DNA of 64,000 bases from Rhynchonema sp. JSB1_4 (Eukaryota > Nematoda > Chromadorea > Monhysterida > Xyalidae). Under the pieces are notes generated by a model. The model had not been told where the DNA came from and did not search any database. It saw only the letters and a list, made by a program, of their open reading frames with translations. How positions within the stretch are numbered: the stretch's first letter is position 1; every line of letters begins with the position of its first letter. The stretch is taken from the NCBI GenBank assembly GCA_030248065.1, contig JASAMV010000662.1, forward strand, positions 1 to 64,000. Direction: 5' to 3'. The position numbers and the translations under genes are program-made. Shown piece after piece: positions 23,749 through 35,254 of this stretch.

Positions 23749-23940
23749 TTCCGGTCCGGTTCCACCCGTATTTCGGAAATGAAAGAAAGAGAAACGCATG
23801 TATTGTTTTCAAAACACGCTCTCCAGCTCGGTGCGTAAATTCCCTTTTGACTCCGAAAACATTTGTGTGTTGAACGACGTTGCTGTTCGCGTTAGCACGC
23901 AACAAATTGAGGTCAGCCAGCCAGCTGGAACTTGTCATTA

Positions 23941-24377
23941 CCGTATTGTCGGAAACAGACCCCCCATTAATTGACCCCGCCATTAATTGAACCCCACCCA
24001 CATGGCTCGAAATCAAAAATAGAACCCCCCCATTAATAGAACCCCACCCCAACCTTCGCCGTACCATAGATTAGTGGTATTGGTATAGTAAGGCTGTGTT
24101 GTTGTGTCAAACGTTGTTTAAGCTTGCGTACACAACAGAATGCAGCTTTTTAAGCATAACTGCCGCGGTTAAAGTTAGAAAATAACGAAAACAAGCCATT
24201 TTTAGGGGTATTACCAAAACCAAACCAACAATGATTTTTTTTCGTCGGGGGGCCCAAATGAAAAATATAACCCCCCAATAAGTGACCCCCATAAATTGAA
24301 CCCCCCCAAAATGACCCAGTGAAAAAAATAGAAAAAATAGACCCCCCGGGTTCTATTTCCGTTTTCCGACAATACGG
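23941..24377. mobile_element. CCGTATTGTCGG-ended MITE flanked by TA
   Basis: Ends CCGTATTGTCGGAAA and TTTCCGACAATACGG (through a small gap), flanked by TA at 23939-23940 and 24378-24379. Both subterminal zones are runs of (ATT)AATTGA(A)CCCCCC-like units, repeated about every 15-20 bases. A second, inverted copy is at 32654-33553. Confidence 0.85.
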
Positions 24378-24544
24378 TATGTCTCTCTCTCGGCCCAATC
24401 AAAATCTCTTTCTTTTGCTTGCGAAAACCCGTGTAACCGGCGCATTTTTGAATCTGGCCAAACAAGCTTTAAACCGGGCAACCGGATATCGCATGCTCTC
24501 AGAATCCGGCCTTTCGCAATAAAATGTGACTATATACGATGAGT

Positions 24545-25400
24545 GATCACAAAAACATTGTTCAAACAAAATGAAATGCGTTTAAATTGTGAGAATTAAT
24601 TTTTTAAAATTTGCTTTCGGGAACAAACTCGAGCTTGTGCCGACTTACGCTCCCCCTTTTGATCAGGCAACGGCAGAACATTTAGTAGGGAACAGTGTTG
24701 GAGGTACTCTGGAGGGGGGGATACCTACTGTACCGCGCTCGGAGAGGGGGGATACCTACTGTACCAGAGCCGATGGCCTGGGGGGGTTATGTACCTAGGG
24801 GGGGGGTTGGGGGGGGGTTAGGTTTTGGGGTGAAAATTTTTAATGTGTTTATTATGTGTGGAATCGTGTGAAAACGTAGTATTTGCGCGCGTAGCGCGCG
24901 AATTTGGGGTAATTTGAGGTAAAAACCACTGATTTTACACTAATTTTGGCCATTTTGGTCAAAAATTGGCACTTTTGAGGCAAAATCGGGGGGGGGATAC
25001 CTACTGTACCGGGGTGAAAATCGGGGGGGATACCTACTGTACCATGCCAAACATCGGGGGGGATACCTACTGTACCAGGCGAGGGGGGATACCTGCTGTA
25101 CTGGGGGGGGGGGCTACCCCCCAAACCCCCCCCCCAAACCCCCCCCCCCCACCTCCAACACTGGTAGGGAATCCAACCAGCTCGTCAACCAACAGCCACA
25201 TGTGAAATGTTTCACAAAGGTTTCATCTGTCAGCGAGCTGGTTCTTGTCTCAGTCTCACTGCCTTTCATGATCAAAAGGGTGAGCGTAAGTCGGCACAGT
25301 TCGCGTTTGTTCCTGAAAGCAACTTTTCAAAGATAAATTCTGACAGTTTTAACGTGGTTTATCTCGTTTGATCGTTGTTTTCGTGACCGTTGGACATAAA
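24545..25400. mobile_element. Foldback element interrupted by a hAT-like MITE
   Basis: GCTTTCGGGAACAAACTCGAGCTTGTGCCGACTTACGCTC... around 24610-24660 is mirrored at about 25262-25325. Between the arms sits the MITE at 24693-25163. Outer limits are approximate. Confidence 0.6.
24693..25163. mobile_element. hAT-like MITE filled with GATACCTACTGTACC units
   Basis: Ends CAGTGTTGGAGGT and ACCTCCAACACTG; perfect 8-bp target GTAGGGAA at 24685-24692 and 25164-25171. GGGGGGATACCTACTGTACC-type units recur near both ends, about six in all. The centre has GCGCGCGTAGCGCGCGAA. Copy at 32703-33165. Confidence 0.92.
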
Positions 25401-25466
25401 CAGTCTAGCTGCGTAGTAAAAAACCAAGCATGAGATATGCGGTTTCCCGCTTTAAAAAGAGCCGTC

Positions 25467-25895
25467 TCATGAGCATGAGGACACTGGTACTGGTGGATAC
25501 TGGTGAAGCGGCAGACCACGGTGGATTGGCATACCGCGAAGTTCAAACAGGCGCTTTGCCTGAGTTGAAAAGGAGGGGTGACGTCAAGTGACGAAAATGA
25601 TGTGTGACTTGATGTGGAGGGAGTGGGTCGATTTAAAACACTGTGTCCGAATCAGGCTCACATGTTTAGATTCTGGTTACTTCTGCACAAAGGTTTCGCC
25701 GTGTGGACCATCGGTCTCCTACAACCTTTCACCTGAATCTGTTGTTTTTCCGTGACTTGTTGTTGCAGACACTTTCTGCGTCACTGTCAAGAGGAGGATG
25801 AAATGATCAGCAACATTTAAACTTCCCGCCACGCCAATCCACCGGCATCGTGCACCACCAGTATCCACCAGTACCAGGACGCCATGAGCTCGTGG
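25467..25895. mobile_element. Foldback element
   Basis: CATGAGGACACTGGTACTGGTGGATACTGGTG at about 25475, with GGTGGATTGGC at about 25520, is mirrored at about 25835-25890. The middle is unique. No frame with a domain. Confidence 0.6.
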
Positions 25896-25969
25896 TTGGA
25901 CTGAATTTTCTCTTTTGTGTTTACTTTTATGTTAACGTTTGTGTTAGTGTTAATGTTTATGTAATCCGC

Positions 25970-27090
25970 TTCTGTGGACCGGGCCCAGGTGGTGGCCTCG
26001 AACCAGACGAGTGCTGGGTTGCGATGGGAAAAAGGTTTCCTTATTTAGACCAGGGACGAACCCGCAAACGATCTTGTAGGTGAGCACAAGATCATTGACA
26101 AGTCGTCTGAAGATGAGAGGATCAATTCATAATAAGGAGCAGCGTTGTGAATAGGGGACGTTTTGCATGCCCGGCAGGTAGTAAGTGAAATGACGTTGGA
26201 TTGATTCGATGCGTTTGCATCGTCCAATGTCCTGGGGGGACCAGACGGACATGCAAAACTCAAGAAGATGCCGGACATAGCCAAGTATAGCCGGCGACGG
26301 AAGTCGGTGTCCCGAGTGTAAAAGTTCCGGGTGATTATCCTGGTCATTTTGGAGGCCTCGGCGGTGACCTTATCAATGTAGGCAACAAACGCCAGATCCT
26401 CGGCGTCGATAATAACCCTTAGATCCCGGACATGGTCAGTTAAGGGGATTTGTTTACCTCCATAGTGGTAAATTGGTGGTAATGGGGAAAGTACCCCAAA
26501 CCTAACGGAAACTGACTTTTTGGTAGAAACAGCAAGACCGTTCGTGGTCATCCACTGCTCAACTGCATTTATGTCGATTTGTAGCTGGACTTTGTCCGCG
26601 GCACAACGAATTTCCCGGTAGACTTTCATGTCATCGGTATAGAGATACAGCTTTGTAAGCGCATCCACTGCGCCGGGGACATCGTTAATGTTGAGAATGA
26701 ACAAAAGTGGGCCAATGACGCTTCCCTGGAGGACGCCCGATGTGACCCGGGCGATCCCAGAACAGGCATCACCAACCTTGACATATTGGGTCCGGTTTGA
26801 AAGGTAGGAAGTGATCCATTGTAAAAGGTAACCGGGAAATCCATAATAGCGGAATTTAACGTTGAACGCAGTGCGGAGTGCGGAATAGTGTCGAACGCTA
26901 TTTTGGTATCTATAGGTATACCACACGTCGACACAATTTCCACGCTCCAATCCTCGCGTCCAATCGTTCATGCAACTGAGCAGTTGGAGTTCCACAGAAC
27001 GGCCGGGAATGAAACCAGACTGGGAATTAGTGAGAAGGTCGTTTTTTGACAGATGGGCAGGTTTTGATAGACACACAATTGATGTGATAT
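25970..27090 (-). pseudogene. CR1/Jockey-like non-LTR retrotransposon reverse transcriptase, broken
   Basis: Minus frame from about 27090 to 26045 encodes the palm and thumb of a reverse transcriptase. It starts mid-domain near NSQSGFIPGRSVELQLLSC. SGVLQGSVIGPLLF is motif 4. The catalytic box reads YTDD where YADD is usual. The C-terminal HVRDLRVIIDAEDL region follows. Near 26090 the frame breaks, and the homologous GFVPGLNKETFF segment continues in another frame to about 25970. 5'-truncated at an inserted foldback at 27091. It would have copied its own mRNA at a nicked target; this copy is inactive. Confidence 0.85.
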
Positions 27091-27616
27091 CTGGGAGCAC
27101 TTTCTATTTCATACAAATTGTAAGTTCTTACAAAAAAACGCCACAATTTGTACCCAGGTACAAAAGTCACTTTACGCCGTTACAATTGTGAGTGATACAA
27201 TTGTAAGAAGTTACAATTGTGACTGGGTACAATTGTACCCAGCTACAAAAGAAAATTTTGTAACTCGCATTGTAAGAAAGAGAAAAATTGTAGCTGGGTG
27301 CACACCGGTGGGACCGTCCTAACTCGACACAATTTGATTGTTTATGTATTATTTGACCCGGGCCCGATTTTTCAAACAATGTTTATCATCTCTAGAAGCA
27401 ATTTATTGGAAACTAATTTTATCAAACATGCGTTTTCATGGTTGCCTAAGCGAAAGAAAATCGTGCTATCGAAACATTTTCAGCTCTATTGTATCCAGCT
27501 ACAAAAAATTGTGACTGGATACAAAATTATTGTGGAAAGTGGATTTACAATTGCTTGTAACTTTTGGCTACAATTTGTAAGTTTTTATTGTATGAATTAG
27601 AAAGTGCTCCCTGGAG
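27091..27616. mobile_element. Foldback MITE rich in TACAATTGTA motifs
   Basis: Ends GGGAGCACTTTCTA and TAGAAAGTGCTCCC. Subterminal units TACAAATTGTAAG, ACAATTGTA and CAGCTACAA recur throughout both halves. It abuts the truncated reverse transcriptase. Confidence 0.75.
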
Positions 27617-28229
27617 GGCGAGGCACTCTTTTCATGCAGTGATGATTATTTTTGAGTGAGTCGTCACAATGCACGCTTGAACGTACGCATTCTGGGTTGC
27701 TTCGGTGAACCGATTGGTCACAATATCTCTGTTATGGAAAGGAGAGAAGAAAAGTGTATCGTCTAGTGACGAAGTAATTGGAATCATCCGATCGTTTTTT
27801 GATTTCGGAAGGAGGATCCTGGTGTTTTATCGAAGCATCCCCTGCAGCCTTCAAATTTCGAAACTTACCCATGTTATATGTAAAAAATTGGCTCTTATTG
27901 TGAGCGATTTTCTACTTTGCGCTATTGCTATGTGTTATTAGTGTAATTAATTTCCACGAATCACATGTATTGATGATATTCATGCACTGATCTATTGATA
28001 TCTTACGTGCATCATCCACTGTCGGTTTCGGCATTACGATGAATTTTGAAATAAAATTTCAGACTGTGCTAGGTCTTGGGTTCTGTAACAAGACAGACAG
28101 CAACAAAGAGTGAGGATTGGTAAAAATGCGTCATGATCTCCACAAAAATCACGTCATGGTGGCTTCAATTTTGTCGCTAATGAAAATCATTTTCATTGAT
28201 TCACTTTGTTACGGTCGGACGAACTTCCT
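27617..28229. other. No feature seen
   Basis: AT-rich unique-looking sequence; nothing supported. Confidence 0.4.
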
Positions 28230-29005
28230 GACGGGTGATACTTCTTGACGCGTCAAGAAGTGTTTATTACGCGCGGCCGTAATGTACACTTCTTGACTAC
28301 GTGTTGCCAAGAATGCCAGAAATAAATGCTGCGTCAAGAAGTGTGCGTTACGGCCAGCCGTGAAGACCACTTGGCTGTGTTTGTGTTGCCGATTGCCGAA
28401 CGTGAGAAGCGATGTTTCAGTGTCAAGAAGTGTTGTTTACCACTGGGCGTAATGGCTGTTTCTTGACTATAGTGAATTTTGTGCGAATGCGCAGCACGCG
28501 TGTTTGCAGTATGATCTAGTATCATTATATGAGTTGTTAACAAGTTCTCGTTTGTTAACAGCGTGTGTTCAAGATCGTCACAGACAACTGCTGGGTACAT
28601 TGACATCGACGGAATCAAATTTATTCATACACATCCATAATGACCACCAGCCAGTGTAGTTCCTGGTCCGGAAGGGGAACAGCCGGTACCCCCTTTTTTC
28701 GGACGGGGAAACAGACGTACCGTACCCACCTGGGGAAGGGAGAGGACCCAAATTTGTTCACCCACACACACACACACACACGCAGGCATAATTTGAGCAA
28801 CAGCAAATCTGCTTATTTGTTTTGTTCTTAACTTATTTTGTGCATAAAACATGCACTAGCTTGTTTTTGGCATTCATGGCAACGTGGTCAAGAAGTGTGC
28901 GTTACAGCCGGCCGTAATGTACACTTCTTGACGCGTGTGCCAACAATGCCAAGAACGCCAAAAATAATAGTTGGCATTCTTGGCACGCGTCAAGAAGTGT
29001 CCACA
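28230..29005. repeat. Cluster of palindromic TCAAGAAGTGT repeats
   Basis: At least five units built on TCAAGAAGTGT...TTACGGCCGGCCGTAATGTACACTTCTTGA lie at about 28245, 28330, 28420, 28885 and 28985, most of them full or half palindromes of about 45 bp. A (CA)n tract and a fragment with CAGTGTAGTTCCTGG lie in the middle (28640-28790), splitting the cluster. Confidence 0.8.
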
Positions 29006-29089
29006 TACGGCTTGCTTCAACTTGAGCACCGCGATTGAAACATCTGTTGCCCTTGATCCTTTATTATCGCAGTGGAGGTGTGTACGCAG

Positions 29090-29205
29090 CCTGAACCGGA
29101 CTGGGGCTGACAGGGGTGTGGGCTGAATAGGACTGGGGCTGAAGTGGGGTGTGGACTGAATAGGACTGGGGCTGTGTGGGCGGTGCGGGCTGAATAGGAC
29201 GTCCC
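29090..29205. repeat. Minisatellite of about 35-40 bp units
   Basis: GGCTGAATAGGACTGGGGCTG recurs about three times with GTGGGGTGTG-type spacers. Confidence 0.7.
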
Positions 29206-29522
29206 TACCTGGCGCGGCGGTTAGTGTACTAGTATACCTTGGTCGTGGCGGTTAGTGTACCTTAAGGGGGGACCCCTCCCAGGAACTACATTGATGGTGG
29301 GTAAAATTTATTTTTGTATTTACGGCAGAACATTCTGTGATAGATCCGGCCTAGTATTAAATAGTATGGCGCGTTTCTTGGTTGAGGAATGTTCAAGCCA
29401 CTGCTGAACGAATAGGCAAAGAAATCTTTCGGATTTTGGATTAAGATTGACTAATTATACGGAAATCCACCCGTTTTGTGTGTGCTTAAGCATAGTCCCA
29501 TACTTAAGCTTTAGGCTTCTAT

Positions 29523-29577
29523 TTTAGGCTTAGGCTTAGGCTTAGGCTTGCGGTTAGGCTTTGGCTTAGGCTTAGGC
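29523..29577 (+). repeat. Interstitial TTAGGC array
   Basis: Several TTAGGC units with minor variants (TTGCGG, TTTGGC). TTAGGC is the nematode telomere repeat. Confidence 0.85.
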
Positions 29578-29742
29578 ACCAGCCTGAATCAAATAAAACA
29601 CACAGCCACGACGAAAAACGGCTGTATCTCTCGTGCACGCGTGCTCGATCGGGTGGATTTCCGTATAATTAGTCGCTCGTTTTGGATTTTGGCCGGTTTT
29701 CGGAACAAACAGAGATTCTATTGTACCGGCCGAGCTCGGGTG

Positions 29743-30127
29743 TATACTTGCGTATTTTTCCGCAAAATATATTTTTGGAAAAAAACCGTTTTTTTCCAAA
29801 TATTTTTCCAGTACTTAAGGATACCCATGGTCATGGTCCAAAAACGCCTATTTTTGAGAAAATTTTGTCGGGAAATGGCCTGAAACATGCTAAAAATGCA
29901 CTTGGAGATTAAAAAGTGCTCATTTTGAACTGTTTAGCACCGATTTACATTAGATTTGACAACATCCTTTCGTAACCCTTGAAAATATTTCGGAAATTTT
30001 TGGTTGCCACTTGGAAAAATTTCCGAAAAAATAAAAACGTATTTTTCCGGGCCTCGGAAAAAAAACGTTTTTTTTTCGGTTTTTTCCGAAAAAAACGGTT
30101 TTTTTCCGGCCCGCAGCCGCAAGTATA
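29743..30127. mobile_element. TATACTTGCG-ended MITE, copy 1
   Basis: Ends TATACTTGCG and CGCAAGTATA. Interior of AAAAACCGTTTTTTTCC and TTTCCGAAAAAA units. Same element, other orientation, at 36818-37214; diverged relative in the CCDC6 intron at about 38815-39190. The right end touches the 3' end of a non-LTR copy. No clear target duplication here. Confidence 0.8.
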
Positions 30128-30731
30128 CTTTTTTCAAATTTTATTTGCAAGCTCACGCAAAGACCTACAACGAGATCCGGAAAACACCTGAAAAATAAAC
30201 GAGTGTACGCAACACAATGATAATCATGAATGAACAAACGACAAAACGTACCAGAGAAATTTTAAACCAACCAAAAACAGCAACGACAGGCGAAAAATCA
30301 GTGATCAATGGCGGACACGAGATGACAACAGGCGATAACAAAAATTGACGATTACCTGAAAGCAGCAACTCAGTGACTGAGGAGATCAGTCAACGACGGC
30401 TGAGAATTTTGTTGAAATATGGCGAGAAACTACGTCTCGACCACGTGAGTTTAGTTTAGATTTAAAGGCCGCAATTGAGGCAGCGGAGACGACGTCCTCT
30501 GGGAGCCTGTTCCAGAGGTCCACAACGCGATAAGCCCAATATCCGGACAAGTCCGGACCCGCGCCATGAACTCGACACAAACTGTGGGAGTGCCCTCGGG
30601 TTGGGCGGCCGGTGTCACGCGATGGAAAGAATGATTCCTTGGTTACCCCAGGTATGAGACCACGAACGACTTTGTACACGAGCACAAGATCGTTCACGGT
30701 CCGGCGATAAATTAGGGGGTCCAAATTTAGA
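30128..30731 (-). pseudogene. 3' end of a CR1/Jockey-like retrotransposon, copy A
   Basis: Minus frame 30724-30386 encodes the C-terminus (MDPLIYRRTVNDLVLVYKVV...), then about 250 bases of 3'UTR ending GCAAATAAAATTTGAA. Closely matches copies at 30750-32115 and 58277-58810. 5'-truncated. Confidence 0.88.
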
Positions 30732-30749
30732 GGGGGGACAAAATTTTTT

Positions 30750-32115
30750 TAGATCTGTCCCCCACTCTGCGCTGCTGCAAAAACTGCAGCACTACGGTTT
30801 CCCCCGCCATTTACTCACTTGGGTAACTTCATACCTAAATGGGCGGTCACAGCGGGTTCGGGTCGGGGACGCAGTCTCTGGGTGGATTCCGGTCACCTCC
30901 GGGGTCGCCCAGGGCAGTGTTCTCGGCCCGACCCTTTTTCTCATCTACATAAATGATGTTGTCAGTGTAGTACATCCAGGTACCTATCTGTATCTCTACG
31001 CTGATGATATCAAAATTTACAGGGAAATCCGTAGTGCTGCAGACCACAAAATCCTCCAGGGTGACATAAATGCGGTCATTAGTTGGCTCTCTGCAAATGG
31101 CATGGCTCTTGCCAGCCATAAGAGCGTCACAGTAAGGCTTGGGAATCGCCCCCAAGTCCCCCCTGTCTATTTTTGTGGGAATGAGCAAATTATTTCACCA
31201 CCCCATGTCCGGGACTTGGGTGTCTTAATAGACCAACAAAACTTAAAGTTTGAGTCACATATTGGTAAAATTGTGGCTGACGCCAGCAGAATGGAGAAGA
31301 CCATCCGCCGAAACTTTCACAGTCGAAATCGCGACTTCCTCCGAAAACTTTATTTGGCCTATGTCCGCCCTTTACTGGAATTTTCCATGTCCATTTGGTC
31401 CCCTCAAAATGTCACTTTAGCTAAAAACGTTGAAAAAATTCAACGTCGGTTCACCTACTATTTACCTGGCATGCAGACACTGTCTTACCAACAGCGTTTG
31501 CATGCCCTAAATTTAGACCCCCTAATTTATCGCCGGACCGTGAACGATCTTGTGCTCGTGTACAAAGTCGTTCATGGTCTCATACCTGGGGTAACCAAGG
31601 AATCCTTCTTTCCATCTCGTGACACCGGCCGCCCAACCCGAGGGCACTCCCACAGTTTGTGTCGAGTCCATGGCGCGGGTGCAGACTTGTCCGGGTACTG
31701 GGCCTATCGTGTCGTGGACCTCTGGAACAGTCTACCAGAGGGCGTCGTCTCTGCTGCCTCAATTGCGGCCTTTAAATCTAAACTAAACTCACGTGGTCGA
31801 GACGTAGTTTCTCGCCATATTTCAACAAAATTCTCAGCCGTCGTTGACTGATCTCCTCAGTCACTGGGTTGCTGCTTTTCAGATAATCATCTATATTCCG
31901 TCATCCGTTGCCGACTTTATTGCTCGTTACGTTTGTTCTCTTCATTACCAGTAGTTTGGTTGGTTGAATCTCGCCGGTACGTTTTCTTTGTCGTTTGTTC
32001 GTCATGTTCACATTTTCGTTTATTAATACTCATGTTCACTTTTTTAGGGTTTCTCCGGATCTTGTGTAAAGGTCTTTGCGAAAGCGTGCAGATAAAATTT
32101 GAAAATTTGAAAATC
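30750..32115 (+). pseudogene. CR1/Jockey-like retrotransposon, copy B, 5'-truncated but open frame
   Basis: A frame open from before 30750 to the stop at 31849-31851 encodes the reverse transcriptase from SVPHSALLQKLQHYGF through SGVAQGSVLGPTLF and an intact YADD box to the C-terminal RHISTKFSAVVD. About 260 bases of 3'UTR follow, ending CAGATAAAATTTGAAAATTTG. The N-terminal half of the polyprotein, including the endonuclease, is missing. It stands head to head with copy A. Confidence 0.88.
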
Positions 32116-32653
32116 TGACTTAATATTGATTAAAATGCCCTCGAAAAAAAAACGGTTTTTTCGGTTTTGTTTCGAAAAAACCGGTTTTTTCCGCCTGCCA
32201 GTATAACCTAGGGATCCGTAAACTGCTTCACCGAACGACAACAAACAGTGGATCGGCTACTCATAATCTGCTCCGCAAGCTGCAGTAACAGGTGGTGATG
32301 GCGGCGCCAAGCGCGAGTGCAACGCGACTGAATTCATCCGGCGGCGATCAGACAATGGCCGACACGATTTCAGGTTGTCGTTTTGTTATCGTGTTGGTGT
32401 CGGTCGTCTGTCATTAAGAGTAAATCAATCGGGCTCGCTGCGGCCCGACTATTGTCGGGCCGCCGCACTATAGTGTCGGGATGGGTCAGACTGGCTGGCA
32501 GTGTAGTGGCAGGCCCATGTGTGGGACGTGGGAGGTAAGTATGATGCGGGGTTGGGACCGGAAGCGTGAGAGGTATGATTTTGGTCACCCAAAAACGCGA
32601 AAAAACACCGTTTTTGTGATACAATTTTGGCCAAAAATGAGGTAAAAATAGTA

Positions 32654-33553
32654 CCGTATTGTCGGAAATAGAACCCGGGGGGTCTATTTTTTCACTGGGG
32701 TCCAGTGTTGGAGGTACTCTGGAGGGGGGGATACCTACTGTACCGCGCTCGGAGAGGGGGGGATACCTACTGTACCAGAGCCGATGGCCTGGGGGGGGGT
32801 TATGTACCTAGGGGGGGGTTTGGGGGGGGTTGGGGGGGTTAGGTTTTGGGGTGAAAATTTTTTATGTGTTTATTATGTGTGGAATCGTGTGAAAACGTAG
32901 TATTTGCGCGCGTAGCGCGCGAATTTCGGGTAATTTGAGGTAAAAAACACTGATTTTGCACTAATTTCGGCCATTTTGGTCAAAAATTGGCACTTTTGGG
33001 GCAAAATCGGGGGGATACCTACTGTACCGGGGTGAAAATCGGGGGGGATACCTACTGTACCATGCCAAACATCGGGGGGGATACCTACTGTACCAGGCGA
33101 GGGGGGATACCTACTGTACTGGGGGGGGGCTACCCCCCCAAACCCCCCCCCCACCTCCAAAACTGCAGGGGTCATTTTGGGGGGTTCAATTTATGGGGGG
33201 GGTCAATTATTGGGGGGTTATATTTTTCATTTGGCCCCCGTTTCGTTATATTTTTTTCATCAACACGAAAAAAATCATTGTTAATAATGCCCTTAAAAAT
33301 GGTTTGTTTTCGGTATTTTCTACCTTTAACAGCGTCGATTATGCTTAAAAAGCTGAGTTCTGTTGTGTACGCAAGCTTAAACAACGTTTGACACAACAAC
33401 ACAGCCCTACCATACCACTAATCTGTGGTACGGTGAAGGTTGGGGGTGGGGTTCTATTAATGGGGGGTCAATTAATGGGGGGGTTCTATTTTTGATTTCG
33501 AGCCATTTAGGGGGGTTCAATTAATGGGGGGGGTTCTATTTCCGACAATACGG
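32654..33553. mobile_element. CCGTATTGTCGG-ended MITE, copy 2, nested
   Basis: Inserted at TA (32652-32653 and 33554-33555) in the hAT-like host. The host's paralogue at about 36657 reads ATAGTACTTTTTCC uninterrupted, proving the junction. Inverted relative to 23941-24377, and interrupted at 32703-33165. Confidence 0.92.
32703..33165. mobile_element. hAT-like MITE with GATACCTACTGTACC units, copy 2, innermost
   Basis: Near-identical to 24693-25163. Target CTGGGGTC at 32695-32702 and CAGGGGTC at 33166-33173 (7 of 8). Third level of the nest. Confidence 0.9.
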
Positions 33554-33835
33554 TACTGTTTCCAAATTTTCGCCGAAAATCGCCTAAAAATACGTATTAT
33601 GGGTGTGTTAGCGCGCGATTTTTGGGAAAATAAGGTCGAAAAACACCTATTTTTGCCTTAAAAAGGTATAAAATTGCTTGTGAGAGGTATGATTTGGAGT
33701 TGTGAGAGGTAAGTACTCAACCCCCCCAACCCCCCCTCGGGTTTTGTGGTAGGTAAGTACTGAGAGGGGGGTAACCCCCCCAACCCCCCCCCTGCCACTA
33801 CTATGCTGGCTGGGCCGGACCCAGTGTTGAGGCTA

Positions 33836-34259
33836 CCGTATTACCTAAAATAGAGCCCCCCCCCCAAAAATAGAGCCCCCCCAAAAAAATACAGCCCCCC
33901 CTAAACGGGGTCAGTGAAAAAATTAAGCCCCCCAAAAATACAGCCCCCCAACTTGGAATTCCCCGCTTGGGGGTCGTAAAGTCAAGTTCTTGCATACGAC
34001 ACGTTATGTACAACGTTTGTGGTTGAGTATATGGTGACGTAAAGCCTTTTATGGAAGATCTGCACCTAAAAACACTCAATAATGACCAGTAACACCCTGA
34101 CAGAACTCCATTTGAGGGGCATTTTTGGGAACATTTTTTGAGATTTTGGGCAGCGAAAAAATACAGCCTCCCAAAAATAGAGCCCCCCCCAAAAAATACA
34201 GCCCCCCTAAAAGGGGTCAGTGAAAAATATACAGCCCCCTTGTGTTTTAGGTATTACGG
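33836..34259. mobile_element. CCGTATTACC-ended MITE flanked by TA
   Basis: Ends CCGTATTACCTAAAA and TTTTAGGTATTACGG, with TA at 33834-33835 and 34260-34261. Subterminal units ATAGAGCCCCCC and ATACAGCCCCCC alternate near both ends; GGGGTCAGTGAAAAA occurs once on each side in the same orientation. Confidence 0.88.
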
Positions 34260-34284
34260 TACTTCTGAGGGGGAGATACTGTAC

Positions 34285-34400
34285 AGAGCAGAGGTCGAAA
34301 TCGGGCCGGCCGGTCGCGATTTTGGGCTTTTGGCTCGGGCCGGGCCGGGCCGGAGATTTGGAGGGTCGGGCCGGGCCGGGCCGGGCAATCCGGCCCGAAG
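34285..34400. mobile_element. GGGCCGGGCC MITE fragment
   Basis: CAGAGGTCGAAATCGGGCC start and internal GATTTTGGGCTTTTGGCTCGGG match the element at 23627-23748. The right end is degraded. Confidence 0.65.
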
Positions 34401-34495
34401 CTTCTGAAGTGACTTATTTTACTGAAAAAGTAGGTTTTTTTGTCAAAAATACTAAAATTTCTGACGGATTCAGCAAGTAAGTGATCAGTATTGTC

Positions 34496-34823
34496 CAGTG
34501 GTGTGGCTACCCAGGCGTGCAATCAACCTACTGTACCATCAGAAAGGCCTGCAATCAACCTACCTACTGTACCGGCCGAGCTAGGGGGGGAACAAAATTT
34601 GAAAATGTACTCTAAAACCCTCATTTCGCGCGCAGCGCGCGATTTTTCGATTATTTGGAGTGAAAAATATCGATTTTATACGATTTTGAGCCAAAAATAG
34701 CAACCTATTGTACCAGCCGGGGGGCGGCGACCTACCTACTGTTTACTGTACCAGGATGGCGCGTCATCTACCTTACCTACCTACTGTACCTAGGGGGACC
34801 CCCACCCCCCAGCCACACCATTG
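34496..34823. mobile_element. hAT-like MITE with CCTACTGTACC units
   Basis: Ends CAGTGGTGTGGCT and AGCCACACCATTG; perfect 8-bp target GTATTGTC at 34488-34495 and 34824-34831. Carries CTACTGTACC several times near both ends and GCGCGCAGCGCGCG in the middle. A sister family of 24693-25163. Confidence 0.9.
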
Positions 34824-34937
34824 GTATTGTCTATCTGGCGACTTTTTCATGGAAAACAATGAATTTTCAACCAAAAAAATAGATTCAAAAATCGCAAAAA
34901 TTATGACAAAAATTGGGTTAAAATCTGAGCCAAAAAT

Positions 34938-35180
34938 TTGGGCCGGGCCGGGCCGGGCCGGAGATTTGGGGATTCGGGTCGGGCCGGAGATTTGGGGGCT
35001 CGGGCCGGGCCGGCCAAACCCGACCCGATTGCGACCTCTGGTACAGAGATAGGAAACGGGCCGGCCCGGCCCGGTACACGGGCCGGGCCGGGCCGCGATT
35101 TTGGACTTGGTCGACCGGGCCGGGCCGGAGATTTGGGGGGACCGGGCTGGGCCGAGCAGCCCGGCCCGGTATGCCTAAAT
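34938..35180. mobile_element. GGGCCGGGCC MITE cluster
   Basis: Two joined fragments of the 23627 family: one ends TTGCGACCTCTG at about 35040, the next runs to about 35175 with CGGGCCGGGCCGCGATTTTGG. Boundaries of the second are unclear. Confidence 0.6.
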
Positions 35181-35254
35181 TCGAGCGAAATTACCATTTT
35201 TTGAACCAAAATTTTCAATATTTTTACGCTTCGCGCAATGACATTTCCTTGTTC

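Larger units (their letters stand above)
32500..33805. mobile_element. hAT-like element (CAGTGTAGTGGCAGG ends), copy 1, with two nested insertions
   Basis: Left end CAGTGTAGTGGCAGG, right end CCTGCCACTACTATG; perfect 8-bp target CTGGCTGG at 32492-32499 and 33806-33813. Interior units GTGAGAGGTATGAT and GAGGTAAGTA. The CCGTATTGTCGG element (32654-33553) sits inside it and itself carries another MITE. Copy 2 at 36504-37297 lacks that insertion. Confidence 0.92.

Noticed and set aside
24319..25205. Glycine/threonine-rich frames (GGDTYCT repeats)
   Set aside because: Translation of the GATACCTACTGTACC units of the MITE.
28220..29010. CRISPR-like array
   Set aside because: Repeats are palindromic with irregular spacing in a eukaryotic, repeat-rich context; no cas-like genes.
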